A program made the position numbers and the translations under genes. Under the pieces are notes generated by a model. The model saw nothing but the letters and a program-made list of their open reading frames with translations, ran no database searches and was not told the DNA's origin. From a virus, in IMG/VR virus record IMGVR_UViG_3300025168_000727, positions 1 through 22,611 of that record: a DNA stretch of 22,611 bases; one strand, 5' to 3'. Position 1 is the stretch's first letter. Each line of letters begins with the position of its first letter. This document shows, piece by piece, positions 10,093-17,315 of the stretch.

Positions 10093-10356
10093 CTAATCAG
10101 AGTCTGTTTCTGCTATAGCAGTTCCGTCAGAAACGTCTACAACACTACCAGTATTACTTAACACAGTAACAAAACTTGATGTCGGAGCATTACTGTCCGC
10201 TACAAGAATTACGTCACGTATATTAAGCATATTTGCCGCGTTGTTAAAGTATCCTGCACTATTAACAGTTGCGATTGCGTCGACCGTTTGATACGCCCAG
10301 AAGTTAAATCCACTTCCTCCAGCTAATCTAATTAGTCCACTTGCTGCATAAGCCAT
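10093..10356 (-). CDS. Small virion-type protein next to capsid (87 aa)
   Basis: An 87-residue Ala/Val/Ser/Asn-rich protein with segments GLIRLAGGSGFNFWAYQT, a TVNSAGYFNNAANMLNIRDVILVAD core and an acidic end. Short beta-rich proteins of this pattern (DAIATV..AGYFN.A...L..GDVI.V) are often encoded directly after the capsid gene in marine podoviruses. They are usually left hypothetical, and a head-decoration or head-fibre role is possible. The gene starts 18 bases after the capsid stop with an AAAGGAC ribosome site, which implies co-expression with the capsid. The function is inferred from position only. Confidence 0.7.
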   Translation of the reverse strand: MAYAASGLIRLAGGSGFNFWAYQTVDAIATVNSAGYFNNAANMLNIRDVILVADSNAPTSSFVTVLSNTGSVVDVSDGTAIAETDSD

Positions 10357-10374
10357 TTTAAAGTCCTTTCTTTA

Positions 10375-11187
10375 CTAGCCGTTATTGTCAAGAACTTCGT
10401 AGATACCATTGTCGTCTATCGCAACAGACCCCATTGACATCATTGAAGTGGTTAGATGAGAAGCTTTCTCAGGGATATAATTTACCTCTGTAGAAACATC
10501 AGCATTAATACCAAGACCAATAGCTGAAGTGTGATAAGCCATATTTTTACCGCCAGCAATTGCACTGGTTGAGAAAATATTAAGACCTAAGAAGTTCTTC
10601 ATTGTCATTCCACCAGCAAACGGAAGATTTTGCTCACCTACATAATCAGATGATGCGAACTCTTCGATTAAGAATAAGTCTGCAAAACCTTTAGGATGCA
10701 TTGCCAAATATCTTTGGTTGTCTTCTGGAACTTCTGCCGCACCCATTGTTTCAAACAATGATAGTAAATCAGCTATTTGAACAGCAGAACTTGTATCATG
10801 TATTTGAGTAGAGTTTGCGCCAGCGTCTAGGGCCGCAACAATAATAGCATCTGTCTTACGACCAAGGGCCGCAGCTGCAGATTGAGCTACTGCTTGACGC
10901 TCATTGATATTGGTTTTTAACTCATCGAGTTTATCAATATATTCAGCGGCATAGAAGTCAGCCATTGTTGCTTCAACGGTTGTGTGGGCTAGCTCCATTG
11001 GAGTTACCATACCGTTACGAGATTTAGTTGTTGCTTCACCTGTTCCGATTTTTTGGAACCTTGCTATGTTGCCAGTTACGTTAGTAGTTCTGACAGTGTT
11101 ACGCAGTTTAGAACCCATACGCTGATACGCTAAATGCACATCGGACTCGAACTGTTTGATGAAGGCTGTGTCTATTGAGTTTGCCAT
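10375..11187 (-). CDS. Major capsid protein (270 aa)
   Basis: A 270-residue protein with the start ANSIDTAFIKQFESDVHLAYQ, then a basic stretch with NVTGNIARFQKIGTG, then YIDKLDE. This is typical of the phage capsid family found in many short-tailed phages (Phage_capsid_2-like rather than T7 gp10, which is about 345 aa). The segment from residue 100 on, AAAALGRKTDAIIVAALDAG, is the usual central (spine-helix/P-domain) pattern, and the GLGI..D..TEVNYIPEKASHL segment suits the late beta strands. It lies in the head module after scaffold and before the tail genes, with an 86-base leader, the longest gap in the late block, which may hold its own control signals. The start has an AAAGGTAG ribosome site. 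Confidence 0.88.
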   Translation of the reverse strand: MANSIDTAFIKQFESDVHLAYQRMGSKLRNTVRTTNVTGNIARFQKIGTGEATTKSRNGMVTPMELAHTTVEATMADFYAAEYIDKLDELKTNINERQAVAQSAAAALGRKTDAIIVAALDAGANSTQIHDTSSAVQIADLLSLFETMGAAEVPEDNQRYLAMHPKGFADLFLIEEFASSDYVGEQNLPFAGGMTMKNFLGLNIFSTSAIAGGKNMAYHTSAIGLGINADVSTEVNYIPEKASHLTTSMMSMGSVAIDDNGIYEVLDNNG

Positions 11188-11273
11188 TACAGCTACCTTT
11201 CATTAATTTGCACAATTATTTATATCGTGGGTGTCTGCTTCACATGGTCATTGTAGGTATCCAAAAGGGCTAC
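11188..11273 (-). promoter_or_regulatory. Capsid gene leader, possible promoter region
   Basis: This 86-base gap is the longest between late genes and lies directly before the major capsid gene. Read on the minus strand it contains an AT-rich GATATAAATAATTG block about 40 bases before the ATG, which could serve as a -10 region, but no convincing -35 was found. Extra transcription of the capsid gene would be logical. The evidence is only composition and position. Confidence 0.25.
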
Positions 11274-11786
11274 TCAATGTATTACAGGCCGTGATTCTAA
11301 ATTATAAACATTTTTTTTTGACAAATTGCAACGCACAAAATGAACATAATTAATATTTTCTCCATCAACTACAACATCAACGTCAAATCCAAGCCAAATT
11401 GCCCACTGTATTATGCGCTCATTGCTTTCTAATATGTTCATATTAAGTTTATAATAGTTTCCATGTAGAAATTCTACTAACTTTGGGGATGCTTTTAAAA
11501 AACTAAACCAATTTTTCTGCATATCTTCTGCAAACATTGCCCACATTAGCCCAGTTTGATAGCCGTCAGGCTCTACACCTACAATGCCTAGTGGTTTATT
11601 ATCTTTCTCAACCACATAAACATTCTTTTTTCTAACAAATTCCATAAAGAAATCTAAAGGTTCTCTGTTAAATAGAGATAACTCAAACTTATTTTCTTCA
11701 CTAAGTGTTTCTGAAAGAGGAATAACGTGTTTCATATGAGCAGGAACTAGGGTTAAAAGCCCCTGCTTCATAAGCCAATCAGCCAT
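11274..11786 (-). CDS. gp13-like protein with acetyltransferase (GNAT) fold (170 aa)
   Basis: The size and pattern fit the T7 gp13 / DUF2833 family. It has an N-terminal LVPAHMKHVIPLSE segment, a central YVVEKDNKPLGIVGVEP strand pair as in GNAT proteins, and the late NERIIQWAIWLGFDVD motif, which in GNAT enzymes follows the cofactor-binding region. In T7, gp13 is needed for correct virion morphogenesis and is not an abundant particle protein. Whether this one still acetylates anything cannot be told. The gene overlaps the end of the scaffold gene by 8 bases. In T7 the gp13 gene lies after gp12, whereas here it is between scaffold and capsid. Confidence 0.75.
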   Translation of the reverse strand: MADWLMKQGLLTLVPAHMKHVIPLSETLSEENKFELSLFNREPLDFFMEFVRKKNVYVVEKDNKPLGIVGVEPDGYQTGLMWAMFAEDMQKNWFSFLKASPKLVEFLHGNYYKLNMNILESNERIIQWAIWLGFDVDVVVDGENINYVHFVRCNLSKKNVYNLESRPVIH

Positions 11787-12504
11787 AAAGCTTCTTGAAT
11801 CCGTCTTCTATAGTCTTAACGTAAGCAGGGTCACGCTGGCTTACATTGTGGTATCGAGGGTCAAGCATCATAGTTCTTAAATCAGACTCATTAATTTTAT
11901 CTACTGAATCTGTAGTAGAATTTAATGACGCGCCTTTCATGTTTTCCATAATATGCTCTAAGGCAACAATACCTTCATGGGTCTCTGCCATGCGTTCTAT
12001 TGCTGGCATTAACTCCTCAGGGAAAAACTTATTAGCAAATGCACTAGCTGCATTAGTTCTATCTAAAGCTTGGTCGCCTAGTTTAATCATCTCATCGTCA
12101 ATGTTAACTTCATTACCAGCAATAGCGTTCATATATTTTTCAATACCAGCAGAAAATACATCCTGACCATAACCATTCTCAAATGAATGTTCAGACCACC
12201 ACTGTAACAGCTCACTTTCAATAGCCTCACCTTCGTCTATGTTCTCAGGTAATGTATAATCACCTTTGTTTTCTGGACGATTCTCATACTTAGTTCTATT
12301 AAACTCTTCTTCTATTTCTTTACGAAGAGTTTCATCTTTATTACCTAGCTTAGACTCTAGCTCTTTATAAGCTTTGGCTAGGTCTTCACCTGTTTTGTAT
12401 TTTTCAGGCAACCATTCTGGTCTGTCAGTAGTTTCTACTGGCTCTACTGCCTCAGTTGTTTCTGCAACTTCTTCTGTTTGTGTATCTAATAATGTTTCAT
12501 TCAT
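11779..12504 (-). CDS. Capsid assembly scaffolding protein (241 aa)
   Basis: An acidic, helical protein with a Glu/Thr-rich N-terminus, then the hallmark RPEWLPEKYKTGEDLAKAYKEL (residues 28-49) shared by podovirus scaffold proteins. A C-terminal helical region ends in a short basic KTIEDGFKKLYG. Scaffolds guide capsid assembly and leave before DNA packaging. It lies two genes after the portal and shortly before the capsid. The start overlaps the stop of the 85-aa gene by 4 bases (ATGA), and the stop overlaps the gp13-like gene by 8. Confidence 0.88.
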   Translation of the reverse strand: MNETLLDTQTEEVAETTEAVEPVETTDRPEWLPEKYKTGEDLAKAYKELESKLGNKDETLRKEIEEEFNRTKYENRPENKGDYTLPENIDEGEAIESELLQWWSEHSFENGYGQDVFSAGIEKYMNAIAGNEVNIDDEMIKLGDQALDRTNAASAFANKFFPEELMPAIERMAETHEGIVALEHIMENMKGASLNSTTDSVDKINESDLRTMMLDPRYHNVSQRDPAYVKTIEDGFKKLYG

Positions 12505-12758
12505 TGATTTTTCCTATGTGCATGTTGTATGCGCCTCTCTAAAAGACCAACTATATATCTCTGACCTTCCAAATGACGCAATTCCTCAGTTGTAACATTC
12601 GGGCCATTTACCATCTCTATTGTTATAGAGCGTAAATACTTTAAGACTTCCTTGCCAGTGGGAGACTCTAGCAAGGAAGCTATATTTTTACTTATCTGTG
12701 TATCTGTATTGGTATCTCTTTGAAAACCATCAACTCCAATATTAACTTTACTGGGCAA
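12501..12758 (-). CDS. Small protein between portal and scaffold (85 aa)
   Basis: An 85-residue protein overlapping the portal stop by 11 bases and the scaffold start by 4. The core is LRSITIEM, then N.TTEELRHLEGQRYIVGLLERRIQHA. A helix with 'reGqR..v..l...i' is typical of small Bbp19-like phage proteins encoded near head genes, so this may be a member, but the match is weak. The tight overlaps show that it is a real gene made together with portal and scaffold. The function is unknown. Confidence 0.65.
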   Translation of the reverse strand: MPSKVNIGVDGFQRDTNTDTQISKNIASLLESPTGKEVLKYLRSITIEMVNGPNVTTEELRHLEGQRYIVGLLERRIQHAHRKNQ

Positions 12759-14337
12759 TCATTTGCTCCTGTTCTTCTGGTTGACCTTGAGGCTGACCTT
12801 GCATCTGTTGCATCTGAGCCATCTGTGCCGCAGCTTCTGCAATTTGCTTGCGTTGCTCTTCATCTCTAATCAAAGCATCAGGAACACCAAACTTCTTAGC
12901 TAAATGAACTGCTGTTTCTTCACTATCAATTAACATGTTTAACATCTCTGGGCCAAACACACCACCAACTAGTTCTAAGAACCTAGATACTGAACTTATA
13001 TCTTGGTTTGCTTGGGCTTGTGCTAGTGGAGATATAGATTTTACCTTAACTTCTCTACCATTTACTACAGGTATTTCTATTCTACCCTGCTTTTTAAGAA
13101 TATATATTAGTCTTTGAAGCACAGGTTGTACTAATTCTGCCTGTAATCTACCAAATGCAGACCCCATTCTGCGTGATAAATCAGCCATTCTCTCTGCAAC
13201 TTCGGTTGCTGAAGCTGGTGTTCTGTCAGGATTACCTAACATATCGTTGTATAATGCACGTTTAATATTCAATCTCATGTCACTTAGTACCAACTGCGCT
13301 ACATCAAAGTTACCAGCGGCTTGTATAGGTTGCAATCCAGCAGAGCCTATACCCTTTGGTATAATAGACCCCGGAACTAGCTGGATAGTATCTACGTTAA
13401 CCACACCGTCATCTTCCATCTGGTAAATGCCAGAGATAGACATCTGTGCATTTTCCAAGATAAGCTCGATAGTTAAGTTAGTAGTCTTAATTGCACTAAG
13501 AGCGTTCATTAGTGGGCCACGACCGTATACTTCACCAGCACACTTGCTCCATCTAAAGCAAATAAAAGGATTAGACCCTACACCTGACATCTTTTCGTAG
13601 TAAACAACACACTTTGTAGTCATACATATAGCGTAATGTAGGTAAGCTTCTTCGTTTTTAGTACTATAATCCCTACAAACAAGCTCTAATAATGTAGTTG
13701 TTTGGTCTCCAGCGTTACTAATCCTGTCAGCAATCTTTGGTGGCATGGCAGAATTAGGGTATAACTGAGGTATTTGGTCAAACCTAATCTTCTTTCTTTC
13801 CCTAAATACATGGTCAATCTTATCATCTGGCCCAGTATCAAGGACAACATGAGGCAGAGGAACAGCAGAAAACACTACTGGGTTTAAGGAATCACCTTCT
13901 TCAACAACAAGTACACCAGTGCCTACAGCTAAATCCATAAAGGATTCATGCACCTCTTGAGAGAAATTAGAGTTCTGTATTATTTCAAATACATACTCTG
14001 TTACTTCATCGAGGTCGTTGTTAATTGGGTCACGCTCTCCTTTAGGAATCTCAGAACCAGCCACAAGGTCAGCCCACCTAGCAAAATTGGGAACAATACC
14101 AGACTGCAAACGAGAAGCGAACTCTTGTACACCCACCACAGCAGTCTCGTCGAATATTTTATCATCTCTTCTTTGACCGATACTTTCACTATAAAAAGAC
14201 TCCCTCATAGGTAGCGCGTACTCGTAACACTCCTCGAACAAAGGCACAAAGTTTTCCCTTAGAACCTTTGCTTTTTCGTATCTATCCATATACTTCTTGG
14301 CAACTGGGTCGTCACCATAGTTGCTTGAAGATTCCAT
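12748..14337 (-). CDS. Portal (head-tail connector) protein (529 aa)
   Basis: A protein of 529 residues, close to T7 gp8 (536 aa). It has the family's N-terminal pattern KKYMDRYEKAKVLRENF..LFEECYEYALP followed by KIFDETAVVGVQEFASRLQSGIVPNF.RW. The middle segment AGEVYGRGPLMNALSAIKTTN and the RTPASATEVAERM segment are the usual conserved blocks of these connectors. The C-terminus is Gln/Met-rich and low in complexity (last 35 residues), as in many portals. The dodecamer forms the DNA gate and packaging-motor dock. Its ATG shares a base with the stop of the 84-aa gene. Confidence 0.95.
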   Translation of the reverse strand: MESSSNYGDDPVAKKYMDRYEKAKVLRENFVPLFEECYEYALPMRESFYSESIGQRRDDKIFDETAVVGVQEFASRLQSGIVPNFARWADLVAGSEIPKGERDPINNDLDEVTEYVFEIIQNSNFSQEVHESFMDLAVGTGVLVVEEGDSLNPVVFSAVPLPHVVLDTGPDDKIDHVFRERKKIRFDQIPQLYPNSAMPPKIADRISNAGDQTTTLLELVCRDYSTKNEEAYLHYAICMTTKCVVYYEKMSGVGSNPFICFRWSKCAGEVYGRGPLMNALSAIKTTNLTIELILENAQMSISGIYQMEDDGVVNVDTIQLVPGSIIPKGIGSAGLQPIQAAGNFDVAQLVLSDMRLNIKRALYNDMLGNPDRTPASATEVAERMADLSRRMGSAFGRLQAELVQPVLQRLIYILKKQGRIEIPVVNGREVKVKSISPLAQAQANQDISSVSRFLELVGGVFGPEMLNMLIDSEETAVHLAKKFGVPDALIRDEEQRKQIAEAAAQMAQMQQMQGQPQGQPEEQEQMIAQ

Positions 14338-14591
14338 TAACTAAACCTTTGACCGAAATTAGAAGTGCTTCCTGATGATGGGTTAAGCATTGAGTAACGC
14401 TTTTTACTGCTAGAACCACCTCTTCTTCTTAATGTTTTAGCCGCTCTCTCAGTAATAGCTAAATCTTTATCTTCTTGCTTTTGCTCAGATATATCCAACT
14501 GCACTTCTCTTGCCGCCTCATCTGCATCAGCTTGTTGTTGTCTTGTTAGCGCGGCAACATTCGGGTCTACTTTTGGTTTTGGTAAGCACAT
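14337..14591 (-). CDS. Small charged protein preceding portal (84 aa)
   Basis: An 84-residue protein starting CLPKPKVDP, then a helical Gln/Ala/Asp/Glu stretch (residues 15-55), then a basic and Ser-rich tail (RRRGGSSSKKRYS). Similar short proteins with an MC.PKP start and an RRRGG segment are often encoded just before podovirus portals, with no known role to my knowledge. The Cys at position 2 is not preceded by a hydrophobic signal, so a lipoprotein is unlikely. It is translationally coupled to the portal (one-base overlap) and has an AAAGGAG ribosome site. It is reported as a real gene of unknown function, perhaps a minor head or packaging factor. Confidence 0.7.
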   Translation of the reverse strand: MCLPKPKVDPNVAALTRQQQADADEAAREVQLDISEQKQEDKDLAITERAAKTLRRRGGSSSKKRYSMLNPSSGSTSNFGQRFS

Positions 14592-14616
14592 AGTTTTCTC
14601 CTTTAAGGTTTGTTAC

Positions 14617-14638
14617 TTATTCTGTAAGCACAGAATAA
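14617..14638 (-). other. Hairpin in gap between large terminase and 84-aa gene
   Basis: A perfect 8-bp inverted repeat (TTATTCTG with CAGAATAA, 6-base loop) lies in the 66-base gap. The U-run lies upstream of it in the direction of transcription and no U-run follows, so it is not an ordinary terminator. A processing or message-end role is possible. Confidence 0.4.
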
Positions 14639-14657
14639 AAAATTTTGCAACTCACAA

Positions 14658-16181
14658 TTACATTCTAGCCCACAATCCTTGTCTTCTTCGTGGCTTATTA
14701 GTTCGTGCAAACACATCAAAGTTGCGTTGTACTACTGTAGCTTGCGCTGGTTTCTGGTTACTTATAAGGTTTCTACCTTCTCCAGCCCCTAATAGTAGGT
14801 ACTGTAAGGCATCATGTATGTGTGAATACATATTCTTATCTGGTTTATCTGCGTATCTTTCTCCAGATACTTCCATTCTGCGGTAGGAATACCCACCTTC
14901 GAATCCTTTTATAAGCGTTGAGCATCTTCTGTCTAGAAGAAACGCTGGCTTTCCTTCGGACATTTTGTTTAATTGTGATGAGACAGCCTCCAATCTTAGG
15001 TCAACAGAGTTACTTGGTGCAGGAACTGCTCTTAATCCAGCCCCTCGAAGTATGTGGAATGGTGTAGATTCATCAGTCTGCGCTCTAAAATCTCCAGCAG
15101 GGTCACCGAAAATAAGAACATCAGGACAGTCAGGAAAGCGTGTAGCGAGTTCTTCCCTTAGTACTTCCGCAAACCTAACGATACCCATGTCTATGGCTAC
15201 AATCTCGGACTGTATCAGCCATCTACCACGAACCTTCTGTCCTAATACTGCGGCTGGAGTAAGCCCAAAGTCTATTCCTACATAAAGAGGCAGAGAAGCA
15301 GCCACTGGGATTTCTTCTTTAGCAACGTGTGTGTCAGTTACAAACATAGAATATACAGGCTTTCCGTCTTGGATTGTGCCTAGTCTATTCATAACATACA
15401 CATCAATCCAGCTTTTTGTTTTACCCTGTACTAGATTAGGATAATAACTCTTTAACATATTCTTTACATTCTCAGCTACCTTATTAGGTGCATAGTTCTC
15501 TATCTCTCCGTCCTCATCCTTTAGCTCAACCATCCCAGAGGGCTGGGTATAGAAGCTCCAGTTAGTAGGTTTAACTAACATCTTAGCCTGTTCTCTAGGT
15601 ATATGGTCAGGAACAGGAACCTCTCCAGACATAATAGGCCACCAATGGTCTTCCTCTGGTGCGTTAGTATCAGCAATAACCCCAGTCCATGTAGGGCCAC
15701 CATCGCGCATAGAAGGAAAACGACCCACTCTCATAGTACACGCATCAATAATACTCTTGCCTAACTCTCTAGCCTCGTTAATCCAGATGCCAGTAACCTC
15801 TAGCGACAACAGTTTCTTTACATCCTCAGGTCTATCAAGGGCTAAAAAAATTACCTCAAGGTCTATATCACCCTTCTTAATGCGATGAGTATAAGGAACA
15901 GACCAATTAAACTTACCCCATTCATTCTCTGGAAACCAATCTAACCAAGTCTTAATTGTAGTAGTTCGAAGCTGGGGATTGGTATTCCGTATGATAGCCC
16001 ACCGACTCTTGCGTATTCCATCAGCAGACTTCTCCTGACTTAACGCCCTGCGAAACACCTCAATGCAACACGCAACAGACTTACCACTACCAACAGGACC
16101 TCGAATACCACGAAAAAAAGTATCGTCCTTCATAAAACTCTTTAATACTTCCCCATCAGGCTTGTACTTAAAGTCAATCAT
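14658..16181 (-). CDS. terL: Terminase large subunit (507 aa)
   Basis: This is the ATPase-nuclease motor that packages DNA. Walker A is GPVGSGKS at residues 28-35. The Walker B-like segment is GIWINEARE at 131-139, where the usual Asp before the catalytic Glu136 is Asn. A coupling-type motif ADTNAP follows near 170-175. The C-terminal RNase-H-like nuclease shows its acidic residues at Asp304 (GIDFG), Asp360 (FGDPAG) and Asp457 (HIHDALQY). Length is normal for the family. The start overlaps the preceding 64-aa gene by 4 bases (ATGA). The gene lies at the upstream end of the late block, not at its end as in T7. Confidence 0.96.
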   Translation of the reverse strand: MIDFKYKPDGEVLKSFMKDDTFFRGIRGPVGSGKSVACCIEVFRRALSQEKSADGIRKSRWAIIRNTNPQLRTTTIKTWLDWFPENEWGKFNWSVPYTHRIKKGDIDLEVIFLALDRPEDVKKLLSLEVTGIWINEARELGKSIIDACTMRVGRFPSMRDGGPTWTGVIADTNAPEEDHWWPIMSGEVPVPDHIPREQAKMLVKPTNWSFYTQPSGMVELKDEDGEIENYAPNKVAENVKNMLKSYYPNLVQGKTKSWIDVYVMNRLGTIQDGKPVYSMFVTDTHVAKEEIPVAASLPLYVGIDFGLTPAAVLGQKVRGRWLIQSEIVAIDMGIVRFAEVLREELATRFPDCPDVLIFGDPAGDFRAQTDESTPFHILRGAGLRAVPAPSNSVDLRLEAVSSQLNKMSEGKPAFLLDRRCSTLIKGFEGGYSYRRMEVSGERYADKPDKNMYSHIHDALQYLLLGAGEGRNLISNQKPAQATVVQRNFDVFARTNKPRRRQGLWARM

Positions 16182-16372
16182 TTGTCAGCAATACCACTGT
16201 CACGACCAACCCTTAACAGTCTAGCCACAGTAGAAGGAGCTAAAGAATCAATAAGCTTGTCAGCCTCATAGTCAGTAACAAACTCCTTAGGATGATGCTT
16301 GAAGTTAACCCTCTTTACTATCTTCCTCAACATATCTAACTCCGAACCCTTAATCGTACTAATAAAACTCAT
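16178..16372 (-). CDS. Small protein between terminase subunits (64 aa)
   Basis: A 64-residue basic, helical protein with a KRVNFKHHPKEFVTDYEADKLIDSLAPSTVARLL pattern. It lies between the two terminase genes, overlapping the large subunit start by 4 bases, and has an AAAGG ribosome site before its ATG. I do not know a named family for it. The pattern of a short helical protein coupled to terL suggests a packaging-related accessory, but this is positional inference. Confidence 0.65.
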   Translation of the reverse strand: MSFISTIKGSELDMLRKIVKRVNFKHHPKEFVTDYEADKLIDSLAPSTVARLLRVGRDSGIADK

Positions 16373-16452
16373 ATCGAACCTTTCTCAAGAAAAATGCTAG
16401 TGGTAGACCTATTGCAACACAGTGACCGAATGTTTTAAGCCCCCCCTCTGCA

Positions 16453-16830
16453 TTACGACAGGTCTATAGAGACACGAATGTCACCAGCTACCTGCACTTG
16501 ACTCCTATCTATTGGCTTGAACCCTGCTCTGTCTAGCAAGTCCTTGCTTGCTTCCAGCTGAACATACTCACTCTTAGCACCCTTACTCAGTCCTGCTAAC
16601 TGGTATACAGCTGCAGGAGCAAGTCTACTAAACTGTTCTGTCACCACTGTCATCAAGTGCTGTTGCACGTGTGCTGTCTTCAATGCCTTTTGTGCTGTGA
16701 CTCTACCGCTGTCACCTTCTGCGTATCCTGCGGTCTTTGCAGCTTGCGTGACATTCCCTCCATTTGCTACATATGCATCAACTAAAGCTATCTGTCTTTT
16801 GGTTAGTTTTCTTACTGCTACTTGGTTCAT
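16453..16830 (-). CDS. terS: Terminase small subunit (125 aa)
   Basis: The N-terminus has the Terminase_2 pattern LTKRQIALVDAYVANGGNVTQAAKTAGYAE (residues 9-38), a helix-turn-helix that recognises the packaging start site, then a helical oligomerisation region AQKALKTAHVQQHL and a C-terminal tail. Length (125 aa) is short to normal for the family. It is the first gene of the leftward late block. Its ribosome site is weak (AAGAG), but a purine-rich stretch with several stronger SD-like blocks lies 13-35 bases upstream inside a mirror repeat. Confidence 0.85.
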   Translation of the reverse strand: MNQVAVRKLTKRQIALVDAYVANGGNVTQAAKTAGYAEGDSGRVTAQKALKTAHVQQHLMTVVTEQFSRLAPAAVYQLAGLSKGAKSEYVQLEASKDLLDRAGFKPIDRSQVQVAGDIRVSIDLS

Positions 16831-16842
16831 CTCTTGTTACAA

Positions 16843-16865
16843 CCCCCTCTCCTTACCTCTCCCCC
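16843..16865. repeat. Perfect polypyrimidine/polypurine mirror repeat
   Basis: CCCCCTCTCC, spacer TTA, then the mirror image CCTCTCCCCC. With only one purine in the pyrimidine strand, this is the sequence type able to form intramolecular triplex (H-DNA). In the leftward transcript it becomes a purine run with SD-like blocks just before the terS start codon. Confidence 0.8.
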
Positions 16866-16869
16866 TTCA

Positions 16870-16899
16870 CAGATAGCTTGTTACAAATGTACGTGTCAA
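16870..16899 (-). promoter_or_regulatory. Possible leftward promoter for late genes
   Basis: On the minus strand a perfect -35 hexamer TTGACA (16894-16899) is followed after 18 bases by TATCTG, a poor -10. The dyad TTGTTACAA falls inside the spacer and recurs 44 bases downstream, which would suit an operator. The weak -10 keeps confidence low. Confidence 0.35.
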
Positions 16900-17040
16900 C
16901 TCACAAATCAAACTACTGTCATAAGTATGCTAAAGAAGCACCTTATTACTGCTATCTCACCCAGAATCAGCCTCGTAGTTCCGCCTTTAGTTCGCTGGCT
17001 CTGTCATTTCTCACCATGAATTGTCCAAATAGAGTCACCT

Positions 17041-17104
17041 CAAAGCCATCTTAACCAACCACAACAATCTCGAGAGGTCAGTACCTATATCGAGGATGGC
17101 TTTG
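17041..17104 (+). ncRNA. Three-tier hairpin element
   Basis: The outer stem of 10 perfect base pairs is CAAAGCCATC (17041-17050) with GATGGCTTTG (17095-17104). The 3' arm continues directly into a second stem, CTCGA (17069-17073) with TCGAG (17090-17094), leaving an 18-base bulge on the 5' side. Inside is AGGT-CAGT-ACCT (17075-17086). The two outer stems could stack coaxially. No U-run follows, so it is not a terminator. It may be an RNA element in a rightward leader, or a DNA protein-binding site. Confidence 0.5.
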
Positions 17105-17315
17105 TCACGACCTGTCTACTCTTGCAACTGACACTAGCCTACTCATTCCGTCTTTTCTTATTCACGAAGCCGATTGTTACCTTCATGCTACAGGCTTACG
17201 AAAGCTCGCTTTTTGTCTAGGTAATGTCTTGCCGAAATGTTCATAACTTGTCGAAGAGTAAGTCACTATTGCTTGAGAAGTTTATGTTGAATGAAATCTT
17301 TCTTATGTGAATCTG
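17105..17315. other. Non-coding stretch between structured elements
   Basis: No gene was recognised and no convincing sigma-70 promoter found on the plus strand. A TTGAGA at 17273-17278 lacks a fitting -10. A weak 5-bp stem followed shortly by a T5 run lies at 17193-17214 but is too weak to call a terminator. The early rightward promoter may lie here but cannot be placed. Confidence 0.4.

Larger units (their letters stand above)
16831..17040. other. Non-coding upstream region of the late block
   Basis: No credible gene is present. Open frames here lack ribosome sites and have compositions unlike the neighbours. The region holds the mirror repeat at 16843-16865, two TTGTTACAA dyads at 16834-16842 and 16878-16886, and a perfect TTGACA -35 on the minus strand at 16894-16899. 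It is the probable control region for leftward late transcription. Confidence 0.5.

Noticed and set aside
11217-11224. T4 late promoter motif TATAAATA before the capsid gene
   Set aside because: The 8-base motif is expected several times by chance in such AT-rich DNA and also occurs inside genes; no T4-type sigma factor is seen.
16764-17054. Open frames of 96 and 65 codons on the plus strand over the terS start and upstream region
   Set aside because: They overlap the small terminase on the other strand, lack ribosome sites and read through the mirror repeat.
17193-17214. Rightward intrinsic terminator (GGCTT-ACGA-AAGCT then T5)
   Set aside because: The stem is only five pairs with one wobble and is separated from the T-run by three bases.
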